64,000 nucleotides of DNA from DASYHS01 sp035998295 (GCF_035998295.1 NZ_DASYHS010000068.1:1-64000), one strand, 5' to 3'; positions 30,879 through 39,774 are shown, numbered from the stretch's first letter. Program-made: numbers and translations. Notes: generated by a model from the letters alone, not told the origin.

Positions 30879-31088
30879 GGGCCGGTCTCCTCCTCTGCCT
30901 CCACAGAAGGCTGGGTCCGCGTTCCGGCCGGTCAAGTCCTCCTCCACCATCGCGCACCGGACGCCATGATGGCATCACCCCATGCGCCCGCAACCGCCGT
31001 TGAAAACTGCACGAACCTGTGATTGGTTGCCGCCGTCCGACTGTTGAGCCGTAGAGCTCGAGCGAGACTCACCGAAGGAACGGCGCCC

Positions 31089-32285
31089 ATGAGCGACTTC
31101 AACACCATCGACGACCTGGACGTGGCCGACAGGACCGTGCTGGTGCGCGCGGATCTCAACGTCCCGATGCAGGATGGCCGGGTCAGCGACGCGACCCGGA
31201 TAGAGCGGCTGGCGCCGACCTTGAGGGAGCTGGCGGACCGGCGGGCCAAAGTCGTGGTCCTGTCGCATTTCGGACGCCCCAAGGGCGGCCCCGATCCGAA
31301 ATACTCGCTGCGCCCGGTCCTGGCGGAGCTGGCCCGCGCCGTCGGCCGGGAGGTGGGCTTCGCCGAGGACTGCGTCGGCCCGGCCGCCGCGGACGCGGTC
31401 GCGAAGCTCGCCCTCGGAGGCGTGCTGCTGCTGGAGAACCTGCGCTTCCACCCCGGGGAGGAGAAGAACGACCCCGCCTTCGCCCGTGCGCTGGCGGAGC
31501 TGGGCGACGTCTACGTCAACGACGCCTTCTCGGCGGCGCATCGCGCGCACGCCTCGACCGAGGGGCTCGCCCACCTGCTGCCCAGTGCGGCCGGCCGGCT
31601 GATGGAGACCGAGCTCAAGGCCCTGACCCGCGCGCTGGAGAAGCCGGAGCGGCCCGTGGCGGCGGTGGTCGGCGGCGCCAAGATTTCGACCAAGCTGGAC
31701 CTGCTCGGCAACCTCGTGCGCCGGGTCGACATGCTGGCGCTCGGCGGCGGCATGGCCAACACCTTCCTCTATGCGAGCGGAATCGCGGTCGGGGCGTCGC
31801 TCGCCGAGAAGGACATGGCCGACCAGGCCCGGGCCATCATACAGGCGGCGGAGGACGCCGGCTGCGAACTGCTGCTGCCCCGCGACGCCACCGTCGCCAA
31901 GGAGTTCAAGGCCGACGCCGCGCACGAGACCGTAGCCGTCGACGCCGTGCCGGCGGACGGCATGATCCTGGACGTCGGCCCGGCGACCGTGGAGTACCTG
32001 ACTCTCAAGCTCCAGGGCTGCCGGACGGTGGTCTGGAACGGGCCGCTCGGCGCATTCGAGCTGAAGCCGTTCGATGCCGGCACCAACGCGGTCGCCGGCA
32101 CGGTCGCAGCACTCACCAAGGCCGGCCGGGTGCTGAGCGTCGCCGGCGGCGGCGACACGGTCGCGGCCCTCGCCAGCGCCGGCGTCGAGAACCAGTTCAG
32201 CTACGTCTCCACGGCCGGCGGCGCCTTCCTGGAATGGCTGGAAGGAAAGGACCTGCCGGGCGTCGCGGCGCTCAGGAAGCGGTGA
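31089..32285 (+). CDS. pgk: Phosphoglycerate kinase
   Basis: Glycolytic/gluconeogenic enzyme that transfers phosphate between 1,3-bisphosphoglycerate and ADP. The 398-residue protein has the signature VLVRADLNVPM near the N-terminus, LSHFGRPKGGPDPKYSL, KISTKLDLLGNL, NGPLGAFE and the C-terminal nucleotide loop GGGDTVAAL. The ATG at 31089 follows gaagga. No gap or fba gene is adjacent. It converges with a DUF2336 gene, with only 4 bp between the two stops. Confidence 0.98.
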   Translation: MSDFNTIDDLDVADRTVLVRADLNVPMQDGRVSDATRIERLAPTLRELADRRAKVVVLSHFGRPKGGPDPKYSLRPVLAELARAVGREVGFAEDCVGPAAADAVAKLALGGVLLLENLRFHPGEEKNDPAFARALAELGDVYVNDAFSAAHRAHASTEGLAHLLPSAAGRLMETELKALTRALEKPERPVAAVVGGAKISTKLDLLGNLVRRVDMLALGGGMANTFLYASGIAVGASLAEKDMADQARAIIQAAEDAGCELLLPRDATVAKEFKADAAHETVAVDAVPADGMILDVGPATVEYLTLKLQGCRTVVWNGPLGAFELKPFDAGTNAVAGTVAALTKAGRVLSVAGGGDTVAALASAGVENQFSYVSTAGGAFLEWLEGKDLPGVAALRKR

Positions 32286-32289
32286 GGCC

Positions 32290-33432
32290 CTAGCCGCCCG
32301 CGGGCGCGCGCTGGCGGGACTGGATCAGCGCCCGCGCGGCGTCCGGGGAGATCCGGTCGTAGAAGGTGAGGATCCGCGAGAGTTCGCGCGGGTCGACGAT
32401 CTGCTCCCCGGGCCGTGCGCCGCGGCTCAACAGGAAGATCGAGGCGAAGTGGCCCTTGTCGATGCCGGTCGCACGGCAGGCGGCGGCCAGCGCCTCGCCC
32501 TCCCCGGCCTCGAGCATCATGGCAACCATGGGCAGCGCCAGCCCCGTCGCCCGCGCGAACAGCACCTCGAACAGCCGGATCTGGCCGCCGCGCAGGACGT
32601 TGATCAGGACCGCCGGCGTCAGCGCGCCCGCTTCGGCGAGCCGGCCCGCCACCGTCTCCGCCTCGGGCGGGACCGCGCGCCGCGCGCGGCAGGCATCGAC
32701 GAGGCGCTGCATCGTCGCCTGGAGCGCACGGTCGAGCAGGTCGCGCGGCAGGGCGAAGCGCTGCGTCACGAAGCGCCGAAGCTCCAGCGACACGATCCAG
32801 TACAGCCGCGCGGCAAGGTCGGGCGTCAGCTCCGGACGGGCCGCCAGGGGCTCGCACAGGGACTGGCGGCGCATCGCGGCCTCGGCCAGGCTCCGCATCG
32901 CCTTGGCCGAGATCTGCGCCCCCGGGTTGCGCAGCAGGGCCAGGACCACCTCCTCCTCGCCCTGCTCCACGAGCACGTCCGCGAGGGTGGAACCGACCAC
33001 GGGGCGCCGCGCGACCGCCGCCCGGTGCCCGGCCGCGTGCCGCCGCACGATGCCGACGAGGTCGTCGTCGGTCAGGAGCGCGCTGCGCATCAGCACGGGG
33101 CGGGCGATCTCGATCTCGTCGTCGGCCAGGGTCAGGATCAGCGTGCGCGGCACGTCCCGGTCGTCCGCGAGGCGCTCGGCCAGACCGCGGCGGACCGCCA
33201 TCTCGGCATCGTGCAGGACCTGGACCAGGATCTCGAAGATGAGGGCGCGTTCCTTGGGGCCGAGCACCTCGGAGGGGCCGAGCAGCAGCGCCCCCACGCT
33301 TCCGGCCACCTCACGCCTCACCGCCTCCGTACGATCACGTGCCAGCGTGCACAGCCTGCTGAGTTCGGCGATCGTCCCGCCTCGGCTACCGCCGGCCGAC
33401 TGTCCGAACCCGAGTGCCCCTGCTTCGGCCAC
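32290..33432 (-). CDS. DUF2336 domain-containing protein
   Basis: The 380-residue protein starts at GTG. It matches the alphaproteobacterial DUF2336 pattern: a helical, HEAT-like repeat protein with ALLLGPSEVLGPKERALIFE, an Asp/Glu-rich helix pair (LADDEIEIARPVLMRSALLT) and LTDDDLVGIVRRHAAGHRAA. The exact function is not known; family members have been linked to cell-cycle and developmental regulation only loosely. A second DUF2336 protein lies 1.6 kb away on the opposite strand. Confidence 0.85.
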   Translation of the reverse strand: MAEAGALGFGQSAGGSRGGTIAELSRLCTLARDRTEAVRREVAGSVGALLLGPSEVLGPKERALIFEILVQVLHDAEMAVRRGLAERLADDRDVPRTLILTLADDEIEIARPVLMRSALLTDDDLVGIVRRHAAGHRAAVARRPVVGSTLADVLVEQGEEEVVLALLRNPGAQISAKAMRSLAEAAMRRQSLCEPLAARPELTPDLAARLYWIVSLELRRFVTQRFALPRDLLDRALQATMQRLVDACRARRAVPPEAETVAGRLAEAGALTPAVLINVLRGGQIRLFEVLFARATGLALPMVAMMLEAGEGEALAAACRATGIDKGHFASIFLLSRGARPGEQIVDPRELSRILTFYDRISPDAARALIQSRQRAPAGG

Positions 33433-33556
33433 CGTCGTCTTCCCCTGTCCGCGGATGGCGGCTCCACCGCGGTATCGAAAAATTTCCTCAAAAGTCTAGC
33501 ATCCCTCCCGAAGCCCCGCCACGACCGACTGCCCTTCGTATGCTATTCCTTCGGTA

Positions 33557-34384
33557 TTAATCCATTCTGGGCTCGATTCCGGAGGCGGCCCGGACCGGGC
33601 CGGCACCCGGCCCGCCGGCCCTCCAGACGTCGAGCGACGCGAGCCCGGCCAGCGGCCTGAACCGGCGTTCGGTCACCTGGAGGTCCTCCGCGGCGACGGG
33701 GCCCGGCGCGAAGGCGAAAAGGGGGCGCACCAGTTCGGGCCGGTCCGCCGTGCCGCCGACCCTGAACAGCCGCACGCCGGAAACCCCACCCATGAACTGG
33801 ATCTGGTAGGCCTGGAGCGTGCCGTCCCCGGCCGGGCAGACGAGGCTGTGCTGGCCGACCGCCGGGGCCTGCAGCCGGGCGACGCCGTACCAGAGCGTCC
33901 ACGGATTCGCCGCCTCGTCCAGCACCCGGCCGACCCCGTCGGCGTCCAGCGCCGTCTCGCTCAGGATCGCAAGGACCACCTTGCAGGCCCCGCCGCCCCC
34001 GGGCCGGCCGCGGACCTCGCCGAGCACGGCCGCGACCTCGGTCGAGCCTCCGTCCGGGTCCCGGCCGATCACCGCCGTCCCCGCCGGCGCGGCGACCGCC
34101 CGGCCGGACACCGTGCGCAGGCGGCCCGCGATCCCGCCCGACGCCTTCTCGTCGAGGAGGCGGGTGACGAGCGGGCCCCAGGGCCCGCTGGTGTCGATCG
34201 CGTTCGCGAACACGCCGATCGACCCGGCGAGCGCGAACGCGGCCTCCTCCTCGGCGGTGGCGGTGCGGGGGAAGCGGGGATGGTCGGGTGCTGCGGCCGC
34301 GGGCGGCGAGCGGCCCGGGGCCGCGCAGGCGGCGCAGAGCAGGGCCAGCGCAAGGGCCGCAGACATGAGGGCACGGTTCGGCAT
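33557..34384 (-). CDS. Putative lipoprotein, unknown function
   Basis: I do not recognise a family. The 275-residue product begins with a lipoprotein-type signal (LALALLCAACAAPG), so the mature form is probably lipidated at a Cys near residue 17-20. The rest has one Cys pair (GGACKVVLA and SLVCPAGDG) and beta-rich stretches such as QAYQIQFMGGVSGVRLFRVG. Parts (EDLQVTERRFRPLAGLASLD) look regular but uncharacterised. It is divergent from the Nudix gene and lies between the two DUF2336 genes. Confidence 0.7.
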   Translation of the reverse strand: MPNRALMSAALALALLCAACAAPGRSPPAAAAPDHPRFPRTATAEEEAAFALAGSIGVFANAIDTSGPWGPLVTRLLDEKASGGIAGRLRTVSGRAVAAPAGTAVIGRDPDGGSTEVAAVLGEVRGRPGGGGACKVVLAILSETALDADGVGRVLDEAANPWTLWYGVARLQAPAVGQHSLVCPAGDGTLQAYQIQFMGGVSGVRLFRVGGTADRPELVRPLFAFAPGPVAAEDLQVTERRFRPLAGLASLDVWRAGGPGAGPVRAASGIEPRMD

Positions 34385-34506
34385 GGGATCGTCTCGGCAG
34401 CGGCGGACCGGAGATCCCAGCCTGCGCCCAGCCCCCTTAACGGCCGGTGTAGGGCCCGGCGAGGCCGGTGCTTGCCTGTGCCCGCGGGCTGCGCCAGACT
34501 GTGGCC

Positions 34507-35034
34507 ATGTCCAGCACATCCGTGCCGAGCGGGCCGAGCGTCCGCACAATCCCGGAAGGCGACGACCGGCTCCGGCTGGTCTGCCAGGACTGCGGCTACA
34601 TCGCGTACGAAAACCCGAAGATCGTCGTCGGATCGGTGGCGACCTGGGAGGACCGCGTGCTTTTGTGCCGGCGCGCGATCGAACCGGGGCACGGCCTGTG
34701 GACTTTGCCCGCGGGGTACATGGAGATGCACGAGACGACGGCCGAAGGAGCCGCCCGCGAGGCCTGGGAAGAAGCCCGCGCCCGGATCGAGATCGAGTGC
34801 CTGCTCGCGGTATACGAGCTTCCGCGCATCGGCCAGGTCCAGATGATCTTCAGGGCACGCCTGCTGGACCCCGCGGTCGAGGCCGGGCCCGAGAGCCTGG
34901 AGGTCGGGCTGTTCCGGTGGGACGAGATCCCCTGGGACCGGATCGCCTTCCCGACCGTCAGCTGGTCGCTGAACGAGCACCGGTCCCGCCTGGGCCAGAC
35001 CGGGTTCCCTGCCGGCGGCAATCCGACGCCGTGA
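34507..35034 (+). CDS. Nudix hydrolase with partial zinc ribbon
   Basis: The 175-residue protein has an N-terminal half-ribbon (LVCQDCGYIAYENPKIVVG), like the Nudix_N_2 zinc ribbon but with only one Cys pair. A Nudix fold follows. The Nudix box reads GYMEMHETTAEGAAREAWEE then AR, so the conserved glycine after EEx is arginine; the catalytic REUXEE core is intact. The likely substrate is a nucleoside diphosphate derivative such as ADP-ribose or NADH-like compounds. The stop overlaps the GTG of the next DUF2336 gene (GTGA), so the two are coupled. Confidence 0.85.
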   Translation: MSSTSVPSGPSVRTIPEGDDRLRLVCQDCGYIAYENPKIVVGSVATWEDRVLLCRRAIEPGHGLWTLPAGYMEMHETTAEGAAREAWEEARARIEIECLLAVYELPRIGQVQMIFRARLLDPAVEAGPESLEVGLFRWDEIPWDRIAFPTVSWSLNEHRSRLGQTGFPAGGNPTP

Positions 35035-36293
35035 CCCGCGACGAGAGCAACGGTCGGGGCCTCGAAGGCGCGCCCGACTACGAGGCGTCGAAGCGCCTCG
35101 CGCGCGACGGCGACCCGGAGGCGCGGCGCCGCCTGGCGGCCCGGACCGACGTCCGGCCGGAGGTGCTCTATTATCTGGCGGTCGACGAATCGGCCGCGGT
35201 GCGCGAGGCCGTCGCCGCCAACCCGGCCGCGCCGGCCCAGTCGAGCACGCTGCTCGCCCGCGACCGCGACGAGAGCGTGCGCCGCGTGCTGGCGGGCAAG
35301 CTGGCGCGACTGCTTCCCGACCTGTCCGAGGACGAGCAGGGGCGCCTGTTCCGCCTGACCGTGGAGACGATCGAGACGCTCGCCTGCGACCAGGCGCTCA
35401 GCGTGCGCGAGGCGGTCGCGACGGCGCTGAAGGACGTGGCCTGCGCCCCGCCGGACCTGTGCCGCCGGCTCGCCGGCGACGTCGCCCGCGAGGTCGCGGA
35501 GCCCATCCTGCACTACTGCGCGACCTTGACCGACCAGGACCTCCTCGCGCTGATCGCGAGCCAGCCGCAGGGCTGGGTGCTGGAGACGATCGCACGCCGG
35601 GCCAGCGTGTCCGGGCGGGTCTGCGACGCGATCCACGCCAGCGGCAACACGGACGCGACCGCGGCGCTGATCGCCAACCCGGGCGCGGACATGCCGGAAG
35701 CGACCCTGGGCCGGATCGTCGAGGAATCGGCCGAGCGGATGTCGTGGCAGTTGCCGCTCGCCCGCCGCCCCCGCCTGCCGGGGCGCATGGCGCTGAGGCT
35801 GGCCGAGTTCGTCGACGGGCACGTCCTCGCGATCCTGCGCGACCATCCCGACCTCGATCCGGCCACCGCGGCGGAGGTCGCGGCCGTCGCGCGGCGGCGG
35901 CTGGATTTCCTGGAGGCGCAGCCGTCGGTCGTGCCGGCTGAACAGCGCGTGCGGCGCCTGCTGGCGGAGAGGAGGCTGGACGAGACCGCGATCGGCGACG
36001 CGCTGTCCTGGCGGGACATGGAGTTCGTGAGGCTGGCGCTCGCCGTGCGGGCCGGCATCCGGCTGGCCATCGTCGAGGCGATCCTGGCGTCGCAGAGCCC
36101 GAAAGGCGTCACCGCGCTCGCCTGGAAGGCGGGACTCGGCATGCGGTTCGCGCTGCAGCTCCAGGCCCGCGGGGCCGGTATTCCGCCGCGCATGCTCCTG
36201 AACGCGCGCAACGGCACCGACTACCCGCTGAGCGTGGTCGAGATGGAATGGCAGCTCGAGTTCCACGGCGCCGGGCATGCGCCCGGCCCGTGA
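35031..36293 (+). CDS. DUF2336 domain-containing protein
   Basis: The 420-residue protein begins at a GTG overlapping the Nudix stop. It is helical throughout, with a HEAT-like N-terminal part (LARDGDPEARRRLAARTDVR; YLAVDESAAVREAVAANPAA). The DUF2336 core contains ETIETLACDQALSVREAVA, EPILHYCATLTDQDLLALI and GNTDATAALIANPGADM. It is about 40 residues longer than its neighbour at 32290-33432. It is probably a paralogue, or a family member recruited separately; the two face each other from opposite strands. Confidence 0.87.
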   Translation: MTRDESNGRGLEGAPDYEASKRLARDGDPEARRRLAARTDVRPEVLYYLAVDESAAVREAVAANPAAPAQSSTLLARDRDESVRRVLAGKLARLLPDLSEDEQGRLFRLTVETIETLACDQALSVREAVATALKDVACAPPDLCRRLAGDVAREVAEPILHYCATLTDQDLLALIASQPQGWVLETIARRASVSGRVCDAIHASGNTDATAALIANPGADMPEATLGRIVEESAERMSWQLPLARRPRLPGRMALRLAEFVDGHVLAILRDHPDLDPATAAEVAAVARRRLDFLEAQPSVVPAEQRVRRLLAERRLDETAIGDALSWRDMEFVRLALAVRAGIRLAIVEAILASQSPKGVTALAWKAGLGMRFALQLQARGAGIPPRMLLNARNGTDYPLSVVEMEWQLEFHGAGHAPGP

Positions 36294-36319
36294 AAGGCAT
36301 GCTCTTCCCGCATCAACAC

Positions 36320-36343
36320 GCAAAGCCCGCCGGATGGCGGGCT
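36320..36343 (-). terminator. Rho-independent-like terminator after infC
   Basis: An 8-bp perfect stem, agcccgcc...ggcgggct, with a 4-nt loop lies between the stops of infC and the convergent DUF2336 gene. On the minus strand it is followed by a short TTT run (reading ggctttgcgtg). It may act in both directions. Confidence 0.6.
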
Positions 36344-36380
36344 CTCGGCGGCCGGCACGGGGAACCGGCGCGGGGCCGGT

Positions 36381-36917
36381 TCACCTCGGTGCCAGCACCA
36401 TCACCATCTGGCGGCCTTCGAGCTTCGGCATCTGCTCGACCTTGGCCAGTTCCTGCAGATCGTCGCGGACCTTGACGAGCACGTTCATCCCGAGATCCTG
36501 GTGGGCCATCTCGCGGCCGCGAAAGCGCATGGTGACCTTGACCTTGTCGCCTTCGTCCAGGAAGCGGCGGGCGTTGCGCAGCTTCACGTCGTAGTCGTTG
36601 TCATCGATGTTCGGCCGGAGCTTGATCTCCTTGACCTCGATGATCTTCTGCTTCTTGCGCGCCTCGTTGGCGCGCTTCTGCGCTTCGTACTTGAACTTGC
36701 CGTAGTCCAGGATCTTGCAGACCGGGGGATCGGCATTGGGCGAGACCTCGACGAGGTCGAGCCCGGCGTCCTCGGCTGCCGCCAGCGCGTCGCGCAGGGT
36801 GACGACGCCGATCATCTCGCCATCCGCATCGATGAGCCTGACGGAGCGCACGTTGATCTCGCGATTGACCCGGGGTCCCTCGCGCAGCGGTGCGGCGTCG
36901 GAAGTTGGTCTGGCTAT
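36381..36917 (-). CDS. infC: Translation initiation factor IF-3, probably starting at AUA
   Basis: IF-3 binds the 30S subunit and proofreads start-codon choice. From 36917 the product is 178 residues: N-domain VNREINVRSVRLIDADGEMI, then LDLVEVSPNADPPVCKILDY, the linker helix with GKFKYEAQKRANEARKKQKI, and C-domain IKLRPNIDDNDYDVKLRNAR. The first standard start in frame (GTG 36851) would cut off the conserved VNREIN segment. In frame upstream, ATA at 36917 begins MARPTSDAAPLREGPRVNRE, which matches alphaproteobacterial IF-3 N-termini. It sits 7 nt after a perfect AAGGAG. Rare start codons on infC allow IF-3 to repress its own synthesis. It follows thrS by 70 bp. Confidence 0.93.
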   Translation of the reverse strand: MARPTSDAAPLREGPRVNREINVRSVRLIDADGEMIGVVTLRDALAAAEDAGLDLVEVSPNADPPVCKILDYGKFKYEAQKRANEARKKQKIIEVKEIKLRPNIDDNDYDVKLRNARRFLDEGDKVKVTMRFRGREMAHQDLGMNVLVKVRDDLQELAKVEQMPKLEGRQMVMVLAPR

Positions 36918-36930
36918 GGATGCACTCCTT
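36915..36930 (-). promoter_or_regulatory. Ribosome-binding site and AUA start of infC
   Basis: Minus strand: AAGGAG (36930-36925), spacer tgcatcc, then ATA (36917-36915) in the IF-3 frame. No ATG, GTG or TTG in that frame lies near this Shine-Dalgarno. This is the site at which IF-3 would discriminate against its own message. Confidence 0.8.
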
Positions 36931-36987
36931 CAGCTTGCCTTCGCCCCGTGGAAGTCAATGGACGGGGAACGTCGGCGGTTGGTAAAT

Positions 36988-38976
36988 TCAGAACGGCGTG
37001 TCCGGGACGAGGTCGCCGGCCGGAGACAGCGCCTCCTTCCGGATATTATTGACCGCGTCATCGAGGGCAAGCGTTTCCTGCTGCTGTCCCCCCAGGCGCC
37101 GCAATGCGACGGTACGCTGCTCCGCCTCGCGCTTGCCGATCGCCAGGATCAGCGGCACCTTGGCGAGGCTGTGCTCGCGGACCTTGAAGTTGATCTTCTC
37201 GTTCCGGGTGTCGAGTTCCGCCCGGATGCCGGCGCGCGCCAGCGCGGCATGCACCTCGGCCGCATAGGCGTCCGCCTCGTTGGTGATGGTCGCGACGGCG
37301 ACCTGGACCGGGGCGAGCCAGAGCGGGAAGCGCCCGGCATAATGCTCGATCAGCACGCCGATGAAGCGCTCCATCGATCCGAGGATCGCGCGGTGCAGCA
37401 TCACCGGCCGGTGGCGCTGGCCGTCCTCGCCGACATACTCGGCATCGAGGCGCTCGGGCAGGACGAAATCGACCTGGAGCGTGCCGCACTGCCAGTCGCG
37501 CCCGATGGCGTCGCGCAGCGTGAACTCCAGCTTGGGGCCGTAGAAAGCGCCTTCGCCGGGGTTGAGCTCGTAGGGCAGCCCCGCCGCCTCCACCGCCTCC
37601 TTCAGCGCCGCCTCGGCGCGGTCCCAGACCGCGTCCGAACCGGCGCGCGTCGCCGGGCGGTCGGAGAACTTGACGTACACGTCCTCGAAGCCCAGGTCCC
37701 GGTAGACAGACATCAGCAGGCGGCAGAACCGCACGCTCTCCTCGGTGATCTGGTCGGGCGTGCAGAAGATGTGCGCGTCGTCCTGGGTGAACGCGCGTAC
37801 GCGCATGATCCCGTGCAGCGCGCCCGAGGGCTCGTTGCGGTGGCACGAGCCGAACTCGGCCATGCGGATCGGCAGGTCGCGGTAGCTGGTGATGCCCTGG
37901 CGGTAGATCTGGACATGCGCCGGGCAGTTCATCGGCTTGAGCGCCAGCACCTTCTCGTCTTCGCCCGCGACCGTGAACATGTGCTCGCGGAACTTCTCCC
38001 AGTGGCCGGAGGCCTCCCACAGCGAGCGGTCGATCAGCTGCGGAGTGCGCACCTCGACATAGCCGTCGTCATGGATCCGCCGGCGGACGTAGTTCTCCAG
38101 CGTGCGCCAGAGCACGTAGCCCTTGGAATGCCAGAAGACGCTGCCGGTCGCCTCCTCCTGCAGGTGGAACAGGTCCATCTCGCGGCCGAGGCGGCGGTGG
38201 TCGCGGCGCTCCGCCTCCTCGAGCTGGCGCTGATAGGCTTCGAGCTCCTTCTCGTCGCGCCAAGCCGTGCCGTAGATGCGCTGGAGCATCTGGTTGCGGT
38301 GGTCGCCGCGCCAGTAGGCGCCCGCCACCTTCGTCAGCTTGAAGGCGTGGCCGATCCGGCCCGTGGACGGCAGGTGCGGCCCGCGGCACAGGTCGTACCA
38401 GCGCCCCTGGCGGTAGATGGTGATCGGCTCGTCCCCGGGGATCGAGGCGATCAGCTCGGCCTTGTAGCGCTCGCCCATGCCCTCGAAATGCTCGACCGCG
38501 TGCGCGCGGTCCCAGACCTCGCAGGTGAAGGGCTCGTCGCGGTTCACGATCTCGTGCATCCGGGCCTCGATCGTCTCGAGGTCGGCGGTCGTGAACGGCT
38601 CGTCGCGGGCGAAGTCGTAGTAGAAGCCGGTCGCGATCGCGGGACCGATCGTGACCTGGGTGCCGGGATACAGCTCCTGCACCGCTTCGGCGAGGATATG
38701 GGCCGCGTCGTGGCGGATCAGCTCCAGCGCGTCGGAATGGCTGCGGGTCACGATCTCGACCCGCGCGTCCCCGGCGATCGGGAGCGCGAGGTCGCGCACC
38801 GCGCCGTCGACCTTGACGGCCAGCGCGTCCTTCGCGAGCCGCTTGCCGATCGACTGCGCGATCTCGGCACCGGTCACGGGGCCGTCGTATTCGCGCACGC
38901 TGCCGTCGGGCAGCGTGATGGCGACCTTTGATCTCACCTGTTCGGTGGGTGATTTCACCTGTTCGGCGGGCTGCAT
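36988..38976 (-). CDS. thrS: Threonyl-tRNA synthetase
   Basis: Charges tRNA-Thr; a class II synthetase of about 650 residues. Domains in order are TGS (about 16-75, VAITLPDGSVREYDGPVTGA), the editing SAD domain (LELIRHDAAHILAEAVQELY; zinc-site region with CEVWDRAHAV), and the catalytic core. The core has motif-like FREHMFTVAGEDEKVLALKP, NCPAHVQIYRQGITSYRDLP, FGSCHRNEPSGALHGIMRVR and the motif 3 region. The anticodon-binding domain follows (WLAPVQVAVATITN). The first residues come from a 21-bp duplication, so the start could be ATG 38976 or a GTG in either repeat copy. Confidence 0.97.
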   Translation of the reverse strand: MQPAEQVKSPTEQVRSKVAITLPDGSVREYDGPVTGAEIAQSIGKRLAKDALAVKVDGAVRDLALPIAGDARVEIVTRSHSDALELIRHDAAHILAEAVQELYPGTQVTIGPAIATGFYYDFARDEPFTTADLETIEARMHEIVNRDEPFTCEVWDRAHAVEHFEGMGERYKAELIASIPGDEPITIYRQGRWYDLCRGPHLPSTGRIGHAFKLTKVAGAYWRGDHRNQMLQRIYGTAWRDEKELEAYQRQLEEAERRDHRRLGREMDLFHLQEEATGSVFWHSKGYVLWRTLENYVRRRIHDDGYVEVRTPQLIDRSLWEASGHWEKFREHMFTVAGEDEKVLALKPMNCPAHVQIYRQGITSYRDLPIRMAEFGSCHRNEPSGALHGIMRVRAFTQDDAHIFCTPDQITEESVRFCRLLMSVYRDLGFEDVYVKFSDRPATRAGSDAVWDRAEAALKEAVEAAGLPYELNPGEGAFYGPKLEFTLRDAIGRDWQCGTLQVDFVLPERLDAEYVGEDGQRHRPVMLHRAILGSMERFIGVLIEHYAGRFPLWLAPVQVAVATITNEADAYAAEVHAALARAGIRAELDTRNEKINFKVREHSLAKVPLILAIGKREAEQRTVALRRLGGQQQETLALDDAVNNIRKEALSPAGDLVPDTPF
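38929..38970. repeat. 21-bp tandem duplication at the thrS start
   Basis: Two copies of tgatctcacctgttcggtggg (21 bp, two differences) cover the first codons of thrS. On the coding strand each copy contains GAACAGGTGA, offering a candidate GTG start. The peptide reads EQVKSPTEQVRSK. No Shine-Dalgarno stands out for any of the alternatives. Confidence 0.9.
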
Positions 38977-39109
38977 CTATGAAAAATCGACCGATTCCGG
39001 GCAGAGGGCCGAATTTAGGGACATTGCCGGGCAAGTCAAGCGCGGCGGACCGCCTCAGCCGAATCGGGCCGCGGGGCCCGGGGCCTCATCGGAACCTCGT
39101 GAAGACCGG

Positions 39110-39529
39110 TCAATGCGACCAGGGATCGACGAGGGTAAGACCCAGGGCATCGAAATGTCTGATGTTCCGCGTGGCGAGAGTCGCCCTGCGGGCCATGGCG
39201 ATCCCGGCAATCTGCACGTCGCGAATCTCGACCGGACGCCCGGCGCGGCGCTGCTCGGCCGCAATGACACCAGCCGCTTGCGCGGCCATATCGTCCAAGG
39301 GAAGCACCCGCCCCTCCAGATCCGCTTCGAGGGATCGGGTGAAAGCCTCTTCCAACAGCCTGCGCCTGCGCCCCTCGGCCAGCAGCTCGATGCCCAGGCG
39401 GATTTCGAACACGGTGACCGACGTGGTCCATACGGATTCGGACGGCAGGCCGTCCAGCCATGCTGCGACGGCTTGATCGGGGGATTCCCGCATCAACGCC
39501 GAGAGAACGTTGGTATCCAGAATCATCAT
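39110..39529 (-). CDS. PIN-domain toxin, FitB/VapC-like
   Basis: Predicted ribonuclease toxin of a type II toxin-antitoxin pair. The 139-residue PIN protein begins MMILDTNVLSALMRESPD with the first catalytic Asp. It has the acidic SVTVFEIRLGIELL (Glu) and ends with RNIRHFDALGLTLVDPW carrying the last conserved Asp. The wording of the motifs is close to FitB. The start overlaps the stop of the FitA-like antitoxin gene by 4 bp, the usual antitoxin-first order. Confidence 0.92.
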   Translation of the reverse strand: MMILDTNVLSALMRESPDQAVAAWLDGLPSESVWTTSVTVFEIRLGIELLAEGRRRRLLEEAFTRSLEADLEGRVLPLDDMAAQAAGVIAAEQRRAGRPVEIRDVQIAGIAMARRATLATRNIRHFDALGLTLVDPWSH

Positions 39530-39774
39530 GACGTGAAATCGGCAGGCCGCGGAGGCTGCCCCCGCAGTTCCGGAACGTCCTCGGCGAGACCGATCCCCGC
39601 AAATCGAGCAGCCAACCGCGAACCGAGACCGGGTCGCGGACCGTTCTCATCCTTGACCGCGTTGCGGAGTATGTCCCGGACTTCTTCCTCGGTACTGCGA
39701 CCGTGACGGCGGGCTCGGCGCTGGAGCTTCGCCTTCACGTCGTCTTCGAGGTTGCGGACGAGCAACTGAGCCAT
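39526..39774 (-). CDS. Ribbon-helix-helix antitoxin, FitA-like
   Basis: The 82-residue antitoxin has an N-terminal ribbon-helix-helix DNA-binding region (AQLLVRNLEDDVKAKLQRRA, then RRHGRSTEEEVRDILRNAV). This is the FitA-like pattern. The C-terminal part from about residue 45 should wrap the PIN toxin. It most likely represses its own operon through the AT-rich repeats just upstream (39789-39826). Confidence 0.92.
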   Translation of the reverse strand: MAQLLVRNLEDDVKAKLQRRARRHGRSTEEEVRDILRNAVKDENGPRPGLGSRLAARFAGIGLAEDVPELRGQPPRPADFTS

